The notes: generated by a model from the letters alone, not told the origin. Positions 18,148-27,539 are shown, counted from the first letter of the stretch. The stretch: 64,000 bases of DNA from Bacillus methanolicus (GCF_008764295.1 NZ_VTQX01000004.1:1-64000); one strand, 5' to 3'. A program made the numbers and translations.

Positions 18148-18810
18148 TTAAAATAACACTTCAAATTTTATATACGAAAACAGTGCTGTAAAAATCCAGA
18201 AAAATAATTGAATCGATACAATCAGTAATAGTATGATTCTCGGACTTTTTTCGGTTATAACACTTAAATATTTATATTGGATAAACATTACCCAGATAGA
18301 GAATAGTGAAATTTCGCCAAAAAAATGACTGAGTAACTGATAATCTGTGATATATTGTGCCAAGATCCCCAACGAAAACGGAGAGGATGCATGATCCAAA
18401 CCAAAATAAAATTGCAGCGGGAAAAAGACGATTTTTTCTAGTAGCCATATCCCAGCAACAAAGAGCTGAACAACAACAAGCTTATAGTATTCGATGTCGG
18501 TAAATATCCAAAAAATTAAGGCTGGCAGGAAAATTAATATTGCCGTCGTTACGGTTGATTGTACAACTTGTCCAATCGCAAATAAGCCTTTAATCGTTTG
18601 GAATTCCGATGAAGTCGTGTCGTAGATCAGCTTTGATAGAGACTCATTTCCAATTCCTAAATAAGCGGATATTCCCGATAGAATGAGGGAAATCAGCAAC
18701 AACCGCACCGTCCACTTCCAAATACCATTCAATTTCTCCGCTTTATTAATCTGATGCGCACTCACATAAGGTGAAGTAAGTCCCTTCCAAATTTGCACCT
18801 GGTAATACAT
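18148..18810 (-). CDS. Yip1-like multi-pass membrane protein (YknW-like position)
   Basis: 220 residues with five predicted membrane segments (about 33-52, 74-105, 112-132, 165-185, 195-215) and a cytoplasmic N-terminus of about 30 residues. The layout suits a Yip1-domain protein and it stands directly before an HlyD-type adaptor, as yknW stands before yknX. The assignment rests on topology and context more than on clear motifs. Confidence 0.55.
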   Translation of the reverse strand: MYYQVQIWKGLTSPYVSAHQINKAEKLNGIWKWTVRLLLISLILSGISAYLGIGNESLSKLIYDTTSSEFQTIKGLFAIGQVVQSTVTTAILIFLPALIFWIFTDIEYYKLVVVQLFVAGIWLLEKIVFFPLQFYFGLDHASSPFSLGILAQYITDYQLLSHFFGEISLFSIWVMFIQYKYLSVITEKSPRIILLLIVSIQLFFWIFTALFSYIKFEVLF

Positions 18811-19388
18811 GTGATATCCCCCAACTATTTGTCATATTCTGTCTCTACTATTTTACAACAATAATTGGGAATCGGCACGCAATTGCCGACACTACCAAAA
18901 AATAGTTCTATCTATTTAGTTGATTGTCATTTTTTAGCGAAAAAATAGGAGATTTAGAGTAAAATTATCTGTTTTTTTGTTAATTATAGCGCAGCAGATG
19001 AAGAGTGGTTTTCGAGCAGAACAATGTGGTTTTGGCCATGTTTTTGAACTAGAACGATTGGCCTGACAATTCGCGGACTGGGATTTTTCCTGTTACGGTA
19101 AACAGTGCACTGTTAGGTTAGGCGCGCTCAACAGCATTTCTCCTCGATTCGGAAGAAGCACTCTCATTCTGGATTTCAGAATGGCGCTTGGATTTATGGG
19201 GGGAATCGACTTGGATCACGCACATTTTCGTGATGATTGCTCCGATTTTCGCCTTGATTGCGCATATATCGCAATGGATTGCGCGCAATTCTCTTAATTG
19301 CGTCAACTTGATTGCGCATGAATCGATATTGTCCATATAGAAAGAAGCACAGCTGTACGGTTTACACATGCTGAGCTCCTTTTTTAGG
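18811..19388. other. intergenic stretch with periodic array
   Basis: 578 bp between the symporter stop and the Yip1-like gene; holds array 2. No open frame here is supported. A palindrome CATTCTGGATTTCAGAATG lies at about 19165-19183. Confidence 0.5.
19093..19366. repeat. degenerate intergenic array, about 20 bp period (array 2)
   Basis: GATTGCGCA-type cores recur with GC at 19220, 19239, 19260, 19281, 19300 and 19314, with half-step copies at 19251 and 19271. Edges carry TTACGGTAAACA (19093-19104) and GTACGGTTTACA (19355-19366), matching the edge motif of array 1. Confidence 0.65.
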
Positions 19389-20750
19389 TTAGCTTATTTT
19401 TTTATTAGGTTCCTTCTTTGATAGACCCCATAAACCAAAGTATTTGTAAGCGGCGATGATGACGGCGGCTCCAATTAAGAGGATGATTGGGAGTATCCAT
19501 GGATGTCCTGCGGTGACAAGGATTGGGCCGAATGTAATAATTAAGATTTCGACTGGGACCATGCCGATGTAGGCAAGAGCGTAGTCATCCATCGTTTTGC
19601 TTTTTAATTCAGGGTCAACGATGCGGAGGAGGGATAGCCCCATAGCAACGGTACCGGTGCTCCAGCCCCAGCCAAATAATGATTTCTCAAACCAGAAAGT
19701 TTGAAAAATATTTGGTCCGAGAACCTTAAAGATGAGGAATGCCCAGATCGCCCCAAAAACGAATAAAACGGTTAGGGGAACGGCATAATCCATGACGACG
19801 GTAATATTGATGGATGCAATTCCGATCGCTACTAAATAATCAGTTGCACTTCCACCGATTCTCTCCATCACGCGGCCATCGACATATTTATCGGCTTTAA
19901 TGATTCGCAAAATAAATTGGAAAGCAAGTCCAACGACAAAGGCAATGCTCAAAAGAGGTACGGAGATACCGGGTAAAAGAGCACCAAGATTTTCTGTAAC
20001 CCAATAAGCAACTCCGACAACGAAAGCCGCTATCGATAGATGCAACACCAGCGGATCGATCGAGCTTGGTGAAACAGTTTCTTTTCCCATGTTAATGCGG
20101 GCATTGCTTGGGATTAATCCAGAGCGCACTTCATCTGGCAAGCTTTTAAAGCTGGAGATAAAATGGGTATGACCTTTTTCTGTCCCTCTCTTCACAAGAA
20201 CGAGGCCGCCTAAAACCGCAATTAAAATTCCAACAGTAGCAGAGGTCATGCCTAACGTCATCGCATCTTCCCACCCATATTGATTGAAAGCATCACCGAT
20301 CGCTGCTGCCGTTCCATGTCCGCCAACAAAGCCTGCACCTAATATAAGACCAAAGCCACTTGGGAGATCAGTGAAAACTTGATTGATGACAGCTAAACCG
20401 AAAAAGGCACCTCCTCCCCACATTAAAAGGGTTAACAGCATAGAATACGACCACATATTACGAACGCGACTGAGAATAGCGCGAATATTTATTTTCGCTG
20501 AGCCAATTGGAATCGTTCCAAAAATAACAGCAATAAGCAAACCAGGATATGCAGAAAATTGATTGGAGAACGGGAGAATATTCACTCCACTTGGACCAAG
20601 CGCGAGTCCAATAAAACCGGCAATAATACTTGCGGGGAGAAAAAGAGCCTGAATCCATTTAACTTTTGCTCGTAAAATCGTTCCGATTAAAAGCAAACCT
20701 GAAATAATACTAATATCGACTAATAAAGACCAAATTGAAAATTCGTTCAT
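19389..20750 (-). CDS. sodium/glutamate symporter family protein (GltS/ESS family)
   Basis: 453 residues with about 10-12 membrane segments in two inverted halves. The family hallmark re-entrant Gly-rich loops are visible: GFGLILGAGFVGGHGTAAAIGDAFNQ in the first half and FGWGWSTGTVAMGLSLLRIVDPE in the second. ESS proteins import glutamate with Na+. GGGGGT precedes the ATG. Single gene. Substrate not proven from sequence. Confidence 0.88.
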   Translation of the reverse strand: MNEFSIWSLLVDISIISGLLLIGTILRAKVKWIQALFLPASIIAGFIGLALGPSGVNILPFSNQFSAYPGLLIAVIFGTIPIGSAKINIRAILSRVRNMWSYSMLLTLLMWGGGAFFGLAVINQVFTDLPSGFGLILGAGFVGGHGTAAAIGDAFNQYGWEDAMTLGMTSATVGILIAVLGGLVLVKRGTEKGHTHFISSFKSLPDEVRSGLIPSNARINMGKETVSPSSIDPLVLHLSIAAFVVGVAYWVTENLGALLPGISVPLLSIAFVVGLAFQFILRIIKADKYVDGRVMERIGGSATDYLVAIGIASINITVVMDYAVPLTVLFVFGAIWAFLIFKVLGPNIFQTFWFEKSLFGWGWSTGTVAMGLSLLRIVDPELKSKTMDDYALAYIGMVPVEILIITFGPILVTAGHPWILPIILLIGAAVIIAAYKYFGLWGLSKKEPNKKIS

Positions 20751-21142
20751 ATTTTACCCCCTCTTATCTATACAATCCCTCAATCATATAAAATCATTCA
20801 CATGCTATTGCACACTATTATACATGATTTCTCGTCTTATTATTAGAATATTTAGATAAAGATCCGTATTAACGGCAAACGATTTGGAGGCTAACTCGAA
20901 GCAATATGAATGGGTGAGCATTGCACTTATCGGGGAACAGTAGCTCATTCGTCACGTTCCTCTTTCAAACCTCTTTTGATGAAAAAGCATTTCTCCCTTC
21001 CATCCAGTACCTTACTTCCTTGAGTACTAAAATATTTTTCGCGCATTCAAAATCGATTCCTTTTTCATTGGGCTTCATTTCAATAACCTTTCTGATTCAA
21101 TAAAAGGAGAAAGGTTCGTTCCAAGGAATGAGAGAAATAATA

Positions 21143-21275
21143 AACAAAAAAAGGCACCCCAACAAACTGGAGTGCAAAATAATGGAGATTGATTGGTTAT
21201 TCAATGAAATTTAATGTTCATTGAATAATGGCCGCAAACCAACGTAGATATCAGTATGCAGTTTCATAAACCCAT
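21143..21275 (-). ncRNA. candidate small RNA
   Basis: On the minus strand a promoter-like pair TTGAGG (21304-21309) - 16 bp - TAATAT (21282-21287) precedes about 130 bases with a perfect 12-bp hairpin (arms 21217-21228 and 21197-21208, loop of 8). It ends in a terminator hairpin GCACTCCA...TGGGGTGC (21175-21154, one G-U pair) followed by CCTTTTTTT. No open frame on that strand ends here, so the terminator needs its own transcript. Not matched to a known RNA family. Confidence 0.5.
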
Positions 21276-21535
21276 TAAAACATATTATGATTTTATGTGA
21301 ATTCCTCAAATTCGGGCATTTCATAGACCTTTTCCTATGTTTGCTCCTTTATTCTACCTCTCTTATTATGAGCTATAACAATAGGAATAAAAAAGGTATC
21401 GCATTTCGAATAAAATGATCATTCATTTCAGATTTTCTTCATTTAAATGAACTCTTCACTCGATCCTCCACTTTCCCCTCCTAACTCCATTTAAATTTTG
21501 GTATAATATAGGAATACGTTATTTTTGCATCCTTG

Positions 21536-21564
21536 TTGTACACTACCCGTAAATAAAGTATAAA
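21536..21564 (+). promoter_or_regulatory. sigma-A-type promoter of ywqB-like/ywqA-like operon
   Basis: TTGTAC (21536-21541), 17 bp, TATAAA (21559-21564), about 70 bases before the TTG start. A further TATAAT lies near 21502. Confidence 0.5.
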
Positions 21565-21630
21565 TGATGGTATGATGTTGCCATTTCTACTGAGAATTTG
21601 ATTAAAGTAATCACGTTGGGGGTGTCGATC

Positions 21631-23253
21631 TTGTCATCGATTCCAGATAAATATAAAGAGCTTTTGCAAGCGGCAGCAAATGATTTAAAAAGCATCCTAT
21701 GGTCTGAGCGGGAGGACGATGCAAAGCTCGTTCAGAAAGGACTGCTATTATACCGACAAGGCCTCGTTTCTAAAGTTCGCCTTGAGAATGATAGCATTGT
21801 TGCCAACGTTCAAGATGTAACCCGTGTCCAGGTAGAAGTGAATCTTAATTTTTTTCAAATAAGCAGTTGTAGTTGCCCTGCTGAAGGAATTTGTCGCCAT
21901 CAGCTTGCTGCCTTTTTCCAAGTCTTTTCTCAAATATCCCGCGTATCGGAATGGGTCGAGCGCTGGAGACAACCGATTCAAGAAAGAAAAACAGCTAAAA
22001 CTTTAGGAATTCAGCGGGCGAAGGATTTATTGAAAACAGCAAGTTCAACAAAACCTGATTATGAACAATGGGTGGAGGCTTTTCAATCTAGCTTTTCCTC
22101 CATAATGGGAGATCCAAAAGCAACAAAGCCTTATCTCGTTACAGAATTATTTCAAGTGTATTCTCGAAAAATTCGAGCGAGTGCACCTGTTGAACAGGAA
22201 TGGAAACAGCTCTATCATTTGATTGCCTCCATCCATTCCTTTCAATACCTTTTGAAGTTTAGCGAAGAACAGGATTTTGCATTAGAAGATATTATGCGCT
22301 ATTACGAAAATCTGTTCTACAATTTAATAGATGAAATTGAGGATTTAGTTGAAAGACTAAATGTCCACGCTCTGCCCTTTGCTTTTGACAGCTTTATGGA
22401 GAAGCTGAAGGATGATACATATATATTGATTACAGGAGAGCCGATGTTAGAATTTGAATCTGCTCATCTTTATATCATTTTATGGACAAAGTTATTTAGA
22501 AAAAAACAGTGGCATGAAGAAGAAGTGCCAAAGGTGTCTGAACTGATCCGCAAAAAAGAAACACTTCCTGCCCTCATCGCTTATATCCACCAGCATGTCA
22601 TGTTAAGAAAGGACGAGGAGGCACTGCAAACATTGCCGCTTCTAAATGAGCAGGCGACGCCTTTTATGATTTACTGGTTAGAAAAATTAAGTTCCGGAAA
22701 AGAGTGGAAACGAATGGGGCTCTATGTTGACACCTTTTCTACTATGGTTAGGCCTTATATTCAAACATTACATGACCATTACGCACGAATCGATTTTACA
22801 AGGGTGGCCCTCAAAACAGTCGGTGCTTATACGAAAGAGACAAAGAAGCACGAGCTATATGAAAAAATATTAATTCAAGCCTTGCCTTATAGTTATCGGA
22901 ACTATGATGAATTTCTATTTGAACAAGGTCTATATGAGAAATGGTGCGATCTTCAAGGGTATATCGGCTTTGACATCAATTCCATTCCGACGGAAAAAAT
23001 TCGCTTGCTCCAAAAGGAGCGTCCCGATGTACTCCTTCCTCTTTATCATCAGTCCATTCAACAGCATATTGAGATGAAAAACCGGGGAAATTACCGTGAA
23101 GCTGTAAAACAACTGAAGAAATTAAGAACCTTGTATAAGAAATTAAAGCGCCCTGATGATTTCCAGCATTTTTTGGAGCTTCTCTTAGATAAAACAAAGC
23201 GACTCCGGGCATTTCACCAAGAGTGCGAAAGGGGAAAATTAACCCATGCTTAA
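21631..23253 (+). CDS. ywqB: SWIM zinc-finger protein (YwqB-like)
   Basis: 540 residues from TTG 21631, chosen for GGGGGTG 6 bases upstream; the open frame begins 11 codons earlier without a site. A SWIM zinc-binding motif lies near residues 73-90 (SCSCPAEGICRHQLAAFF, C-x-C...C-x-H). The long C-terminal part is helical and Trp/Leu-rich. It overlaps the SNF2 helicase gene by 8 bases, the same pairing as ywqB-ywqA in B. subtilis, so the two probably act together on DNA. Confidence 0.88.
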   Translation: MSSIPDKYKELLQAAANDLKSILWSEREDDAKLVQKGLLLYRQGLVSKVRLENDSIVANVQDVTRVQVEVNLNFFQISSCSCPAEGICRHQLAAFFQVFSQISRVSEWVERWRQPIQERKTAKTLGIQRAKDLLKTASSTKPDYEQWVEAFQSSFSSIMGDPKATKPYLVTELFQVYSRKIRASAPVEQEWKQLYHLIASIHSFQYLLKFSEEQDFALEDIMRYYENLFYNLIDEIEDLVERLNVHALPFAFDSFMEKLKDDTYILITGEPMLEFESAHLYIILWTKLFRKKQWHEEEVPKVSELIRKKETLPALIAYIHQHVMLRKDEEALQTLPLLNEQATPFMIYWLEKLSSGKEWKRMGLYVDTFSTMVRPYIQTLHDHYARIDFTRVALKTVGAYTKETKKHELYEKILIQALPYSYRNYDEFLFEQGLYEKWCDLQGYIGFDINSIPTEKIRLLQKERPDVLLPLYHQSIQQHIEMKNRGNYREAVKQLKKLRTLYKKLKRPDDFQHFLELLLDKTKRLRAFHQECERGKLTHA

Positions 23254-26047
23254 AACGAATGCCTTAACAATATTGATTGAACCCGTCGAAGATGACAAGT
23301 TTTTTCTAACAGTTGAAAGCGAGGATGGTCTTCTCCCCCCCTCTGAATGGAAAGGTCTTTTATTCAACCGTCATGAGGAAAGCTATTACGGCACGTTAAT
23401 CGAAGATGGGGCAAGTGGTGTAACTGTTGATGGTTGGCAATTGGTGACTCTGTTGGCAAAAGAACAATTCAATCGGCTGGTTGACTGGGATTGGGACGAA
23501 TGTGGACAAATTTGTTTAGCTGCTGCCCAGCCTTTATACGATTCCATTCAAGAAAAAGATTGGTTTCCTGATTTTGAGGCACTTGCATCAAATGAGTTCA
23601 AATGGAAGCTACCTGCGAGGGTGATCAAGGAATTCGCCCCCTCCTTTTGGGAACAATCTATTGGAAGTCAACCATTGCAAGCATTCATCTCCAATTGGTT
23701 CAACGCTTCGTTAAATACTTTTTTTGAAAAAAATCGCGAATGGAAGGCAAAGGTTGGTGACAAGCTAAATGCTCTACGAACTCAATCCGTTTCTCCTCAA
23801 GCGTTGTCTGCCTACTTCGATGAAGAAACATGGAGTGAGTGGATCGGTCTGAAAGAAAACAACTGTCCGTTCACGATCGGACTGCGCTTGGAAGAGCCTG
23901 CTGATATCGATGGAACTTGGGATTTACAGATTTTTTTACGGGGAAAGAAGGAACAAGACTATATCGTCGATGTTCGTGACGAGACCAATATGCCGAAGAA
24001 CTGGCTGAATTACCTTGATCAGGTTGAACGGGAAGAAGAAAGATGGAGTAAGCTTTTTCCGATGCTAAAAGGAAAAAAAGGAATCGCAAAAGAGCTTACA
24101 GAAGACGAAGCATGGATGTTTTTAACAGAGGCAAGTGAAGTTCTCCTTGCCATCGGTGTAGAAATATTACTTCCGTCATGGTGGCAAGCGATGAAAAATG
24201 CCAGCATGAAAGTGAAAGCAAAGCTAAAAGGAACAACCAATAATCGTCCTTCATTTGTTGGGCTGCAAGCAATGCTTGATTACAATTGGCGCTTTTCCAT
24301 GAACGGCATTGAGCTTTCGGAAGAGGAGTTTAATCACCTCGTCGAGGAAAAACGTCGCCTCGTAAAAATTCGCGGTCGCTGGATTAAGCTCGATCACCGG
24401 TTTATTCATCAGATTCAAGATTTAATGAAACGAGCTGAAAAAGAAGGTTTGCATGTCCGCGATTTAATTGAGCAGGAGCTCCTTACGGATGGATCGGATA
24501 GAGAAGCTTCTGAAGATGATAAGGCTTTTGCTCGAGTTCAAATTGAATTGAATCGCCAGTGGAAGCAAATGATTAAACAGCTTCGCGACATTCATTCCAT
24601 ACCTATCGCACCGGTTCCCTCTGGCTTTAAAGGTGAACTGCGCCCATATCAAACATTGGGGATGAGCTGGCTTCTATTTTTGCGAAAATATGGCTTTGGC
24701 GCTTGTTTAGCCGATGATATGGGACTCGGAAAAACGATCCAGCTTATTTCCTACCTACTCGCTGTAAAGGCGCATGAATGTGACGGACCTGCACTTATCA
24801 TTTGCCCGACGTCGGTGTTGGGGAATTGGCAGAAAGAAGTGGAGAAATTTGCTCCCGATTTAAATGTGCATTTGCATTATGGGCCTGCGAGGCTTAAGGA
24901 TGAAGCCTTTATCGAAGCAGCAAACCACGCTGATATCGTCCTTACCTCTTACGGCTTAACCCACCTCGATTTGCCCCAATTTGAGGAAGTGCAGTGGAGC
25001 ACGATCGCCATTGATGAGGCGCAAAATATTAAAAATGCTCATACAAAACAGTCGAGAGCCGTCCGTCAGCTAAAAGGAAAACATCATATTGCCCTTACTG
25101 GTACACCGATGGAAAATCGGCTTACGGAGCTTTGGTCAATTTTTGATTTTACGAATCACGGTTACCTTGGAAGCTTAAACCAGTTTCAAAGAAACTATGT
25201 TGTTCCAATTGAAAAAGAGGATGAAAAAGGAAAAATCGAGGAACTGCAAACTTTAATTCGACCGTTTTTATTGCGGAGAACGAAGAAGGATGAGGAGGTC
25301 GCTCTCAATTTACCTGATAAGCAGGAGCAAAAGGAGTACTGTCCGTTAACAGCGGAGCAAGCATCTCTGTATGAGCAGCTTGTCCAAGATACCTTTGCCC
25401 AAATTGAGGCGTTGACAGGTTTTGAACGAAAGGGCTTAATTCTCCAACTTTTAGGGCGACTAAAGCAACTTTGCAATCACCCTGCCCTTTATTTAAAAGA
25501 AGAAAAACCAAAGGACGTTCTCGAACGCTCGCTTAAAATGGAGAAGCTTGCTGAGCTAATTGAGTCCGTTCTCGAGCAAAACGAAAGCTGTTTAATTTTC
25601 ACCCAATATATTGAAATGGGGGAAATGATCCGGACATTACTGAAGGAAACATTCGCCATTGAGGCACCTTTCTTGAACGGAAGCATCCCAAAAGGAAAAC
25701 GAGATGAATTAATTTCGCGCTTCCAAAACCGTGAATTTCCGATTTTTATTTTGTCCTTAAAGGCCGGAGGAACTGGCCTAAATTTAACAGCAGCCAATCA
25801 TGTCATCCACTATGATCGCTGGTGGAATCCTGCTGTTGAAAATCAAGCAACAGACCGCGCTTATCGAATCGGTCAAAAGCGCTTTGTCCACGTACACAAA
25901 TTTATTAGCACAGGCACACTCGAGGAAAAAATCGATGCCATGCTTGAAAAAAAGCAGTCATTAAACGATCAAATCATCCAAAGCGACAGTTGGATCACTG
26001 AGCTTTCTACCGATGAGCTCCGCGATTTGATTCATTTGTCATCCTAA
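23246..26047 (+). CDS. ywqA: SNF2-family DNA helicase/ATPase (YwqA-like)
   Basis: 933 residues. The N-terminal half (to about 450) is the bacterial SNF2-associated domain. The ATPase core follows: LRPYQTLGMSWLLFL, Walker A LADDMGLGKT (near residue 488), IICPTSVLGNW, DEAQ box (near 589), LTGTPMENRL, and helicase C motifs FILSLKAGGTGLNLTAANHVIHYDRWWNPAVE and TDRAYRIGQ. It should be an ATP-driven DNA translocase. It overlaps the SWIM protein gene; a hairpin follows the stop. Confidence 0.95.
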   Translation: MLKTNALTILIEPVEDDKFFLTVESEDGLLPPSEWKGLLFNRHEESYYGTLIEDGASGVTVDGWQLVTLLAKEQFNRLVDWDWDECGQICLAAAQPLYDSIQEKDWFPDFEALASNEFKWKLPARVIKEFAPSFWEQSIGSQPLQAFISNWFNASLNTFFEKNREWKAKVGDKLNALRTQSVSPQALSAYFDEETWSEWIGLKENNCPFTIGLRLEEPADIDGTWDLQIFLRGKKEQDYIVDVRDETNMPKNWLNYLDQVEREEERWSKLFPMLKGKKGIAKELTEDEAWMFLTEASEVLLAIGVEILLPSWWQAMKNASMKVKAKLKGTTNNRPSFVGLQAMLDYNWRFSMNGIELSEEEFNHLVEEKRRLVKIRGRWIKLDHRFIHQIQDLMKRAEKEGLHVRDLIEQELLTDGSDREASEDDKAFARVQIELNRQWKQMIKQLRDIHSIPIAPVPSGFKGELRPYQTLGMSWLLFLRKYGFGACLADDMGLGKTIQLISYLLAVKAHECDGPALIICPTSVLGNWQKEVEKFAPDLNVHLHYGPARLKDEAFIEAANHADIVLTSYGLTHLDLPQFEEVQWSTIAIDEAQNIKNAHTKQSRAVRQLKGKHHIALTGTPMENRLTELWSIFDFTNHGYLGSLNQFQRNYVVPIEKEDEKGKIEELQTLIRPFLLRRTKKDEEVALNLPDKQEQKEYCPLTAEQASLYEQLVQDTFAQIEALTGFERKGLILQLLGRLKQLCNHPALYLKEEKPKDVLERSLKMEKLAELIESVLEQNESCLIFTQYIEMGEMIRTLLKETFAIEAPFLNGSIPKGKRDELISRFQNREFPIFILSLKAGGTGLNLTAANHVIHYDRWWNPAVENQATDRAYRIGQKRFVHVHKFISTGTLEEKIDAMLEKKQSLNDQIIQSDSWITELSTDELRDLIHLSS

Positions 26048-26052
26048 ATAAA

Positions 26053-26074
26053 TACGGCGGGTTTTCCCGCCGTA
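26053..26074. terminator. hairpin after ywqA
   Basis: TACGGCGGG (26053-26061) pairs with CCCGCCGTA (26066-26074), loop TTTT. No proper T-run. It lies between the convergent ywqA and ssbB units. Confidence 0.65.
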
Positions 26075-26149
26075 AAAATGAGGGTGCATGAGGATTTGAT
26101 TGATTCTCTCTCGTGTGGATTTATGGGGGATAAAAATCAGTTTTCGGAA

Positions 26150-26329
26150 TTAGGAAATAAAGGTTTTTTGCTCCTTTTCTCCCTGAGAGGATTCTTCTAA
26201 GAGGATGCGTTCTAGTTGAAGGACACGTTTGTGAAGATGTTCTGCTCTTTCATTCGATTTTCCAACCATCATAATCAGACGTTCAAGTAAAATTTCCAGG
26301 CTTTTCTCCCGGCTCACCATCTCGCTCAA
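26150..26329 (-). CDS. small coiled-coil protein coupled to ssbB
   Basis: 59 residues from TTG 26329, whose TTGA overlaps the ssbB stop; GAGGTG, 7 bases upstream, lies inside the ssbB 3' end. The product is a charged amphipathic helix (LEILLERLIMMVGKSNERAEHL, then LQLERILLEE) with heptad spacing. Translational coupling suggests it works with SsbB, but I do not recognise the family. Confidence 0.6.
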   Translation of the reverse strand: MSEMVSREKSLEILLERLIMMVGKSNERAEHLHKRVLQLERILLEESSQGEKEQKTFIS

Positions 26330-26685
26330 GTCTGTAACACCTCTTTTTCCACGTTGGCCACTTGATTTCTTTTACCCTCCAGAAATCTAACGGATTCTGC
26401 GATAACTTCTGTGACATATTTGCGACCATCCTCACTTTCATAAGTCCGCGTCTGTATTCTCCCCATGAGTCCAATCAAAGTCCCTTTTTTGCAATAAAGG
26501 GAAAGATTTTCAGCATTTTTACGCCAAATCGTACACTGAACAAAGTCAGCATCAATTTCCCCCTTTTGATTGCGATAGTTGCGATTGACAGCAAGGACAA
26601 TATTAACGACTGAATTGCCTTCTGTAGTCACCCTTAGCTCCGGATCCTTTGTTAACCTCCCAACTAAGGTTACTTGGTTAATCAT
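26326..26685 (-). CDS. ssbB: single-stranded DNA-binding protein SsbB (YwpH-like)
   Basis: 119 residues from ATG 26685 with AAAGGAGATG upstream; a longer frame begins 11 codons earlier without a site. OB fold with INQVTLVGRLTKDPELR and NIVLAVNRNY, DADFVQCTIWRKNAENL and KKGTLIGLMGRIQTRTYE. It lacks the long Gly/Gln tail and acidic tip of the essential SsbA, as expected of the short competence-associated SsbB. A ComK-type box lies upstream and a small coiled-coil gene is coupled downstream. Confidence 0.92.
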   Translation of the reverse strand: MINQVTLVGRLTKDPELRVTTEGNSVVNIVLAVNRNYRNQKGEIDADFVQCTIWRKNAENLSLYCKKGTLIGLMGRIQTRTYESEDGRKYVTEVIAESVRFLEGKRNQVANVEKEVLQT

Positions 26686-26716
26686 GTTTTCATCTCCTTT
26701 CATTTGTAATGACCAC

Positions 26717-26795
26717 ATTATAATGAAAGTTTTTAGGTAGGTAAAATAAGGAAAAACGCAACTTCTGATAGAGTTTCGGGGTAAAATATTATTTT
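26717..26795 (-). promoter_or_regulatory. ComK-type K-box and -10 of ssbB
   Basis: On the minus strand AAAATAATATTTT (26795-26783, exact AAAA-N5-TTTT) is followed after 18 bp by AAGTTGCGTTTTT (26764-26752, 6 of 8 conserved positions), then a TATAAT -10 (26722-26717). Two AT-boxes 18 bp apart is a known K-box arrangement, and ssbB of B. subtilis is ComK-dependent. Confidence 0.6.
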
Positions 26796-27018
26796 CCCAT
26801 TAAAAACGGCCTTGAAGTTCACCGTTTCCTTGAAAAATAACAAGAAAAAGGAAAGTATCGACTTTCGACAGGAATCGTTCGACACTATTCGACACCTGTA
26901 AGTTTATCACATTTACCATTTACTTCATCGCTACTTTGCAAAATTTGCCAAAGGAGACATGCGCATAAAATGGGCTGTATGTTATAATTTTTTAAGGAGC
27001 TTTGATTGGAGGGTTAAG

Positions 27019-27447
27019 ATGAAGACGTTTAAGTTGATCTCGCTGCAGCTCGTAAAGAAGGAAGAATGGCTTGATGTCCCATTGGTTGATGGGTTGATTA
27101 TTAATAAGGAAGATGATCATCATTCATGGCTCATTGAAGGATATGTAGACAAGTCCTTTTATGAAATATTTCATGAGGCGAGCAAAGAAGAAAAAGAACT
27201 ATTGGTACAGGTTGTCATTTCAAAAAAGGAAAATGAACCTGCCCCTTTTAAAGTAAAAGTTCGTTCATTGCAGACTTTTGACAACCACATCAGTGTACTC
27301 CTCGAAGGAACCTTGAAAAGGTCAAAAAATCAGTATGCCGAGCTTCTCTTGGATAGTCTCATTCAAAGAGGTTTGTCTGGTGATGAGCTTATGAATGAGT
27401 TTCGAAATGGCATGGTGCGTAAACCGAGATTCAACCAAACAAAATAA
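27019..27447 (+). CDS. ywpF: YwpF-like protein
   Basis: 142 residues from ATG 27019 (GGAGGG 5 bases upstream; the frame opens 20 codons earlier without a site). Begins MKTFKLISLQLV and contains WLIEGYVDKSFYEIFHEA; the length and position next to ssbB match YwpF of B. subtilis. Cytoplasmic protein without membrane segment. Function unknown. Confidence 0.8.
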   Translation: MKTFKLISLQLVKKEEWLDVPLVDGLIINKEDDHHSWLIEGYVDKSFYEIFHEASKEEKELLVQVVISKKENEPAPFKVKVRSLQTFDNHISVLLEGTLKRSKNQYAELLLDSLIQRGLSGDELMNEFRNGMVRKPRFNQTK

Positions 27448-27473
27448 AAGTTTTAGCACTTCTCAGCTTACAA

Positions 27474-27500
27474 AAGGACAGGGCCTCTGTCCTTCTTTTT
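27474..27500 (+). terminator. terminator of ywpF
   Basis: AAGGACAG (27474-27481) pairs with CTGTCCTT (27487-27494) followed by CTTTTT. Confidence 0.85.
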
Positions 27501-27512
27501 ATTAAAACAAAG

Positions 27513-27539
27513 AAGAGGTGGGTTTTATCCCGACCTCTT
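27513..27539 (-). terminator. terminator of the two-gene unknown cassette
   Basis: AAGAGGT/ACCTCTT stem (27513-27519, 27533-27539) with inner GGG/CCC, T-rich on the minus-strand exit side. It directly abuts the stop of the 57-residue gene. Confidence 0.6.

Larger units (their letters stand above)
20751..21630. other. 880-bp intergenic stretch without protein gene
   Basis: Contains a candidate minus-strand small RNA (about 21143-21275) and the promoter of the SWIM/SNF2 pair. The remainder shows nothing recognisable. Confidence 0.6.
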
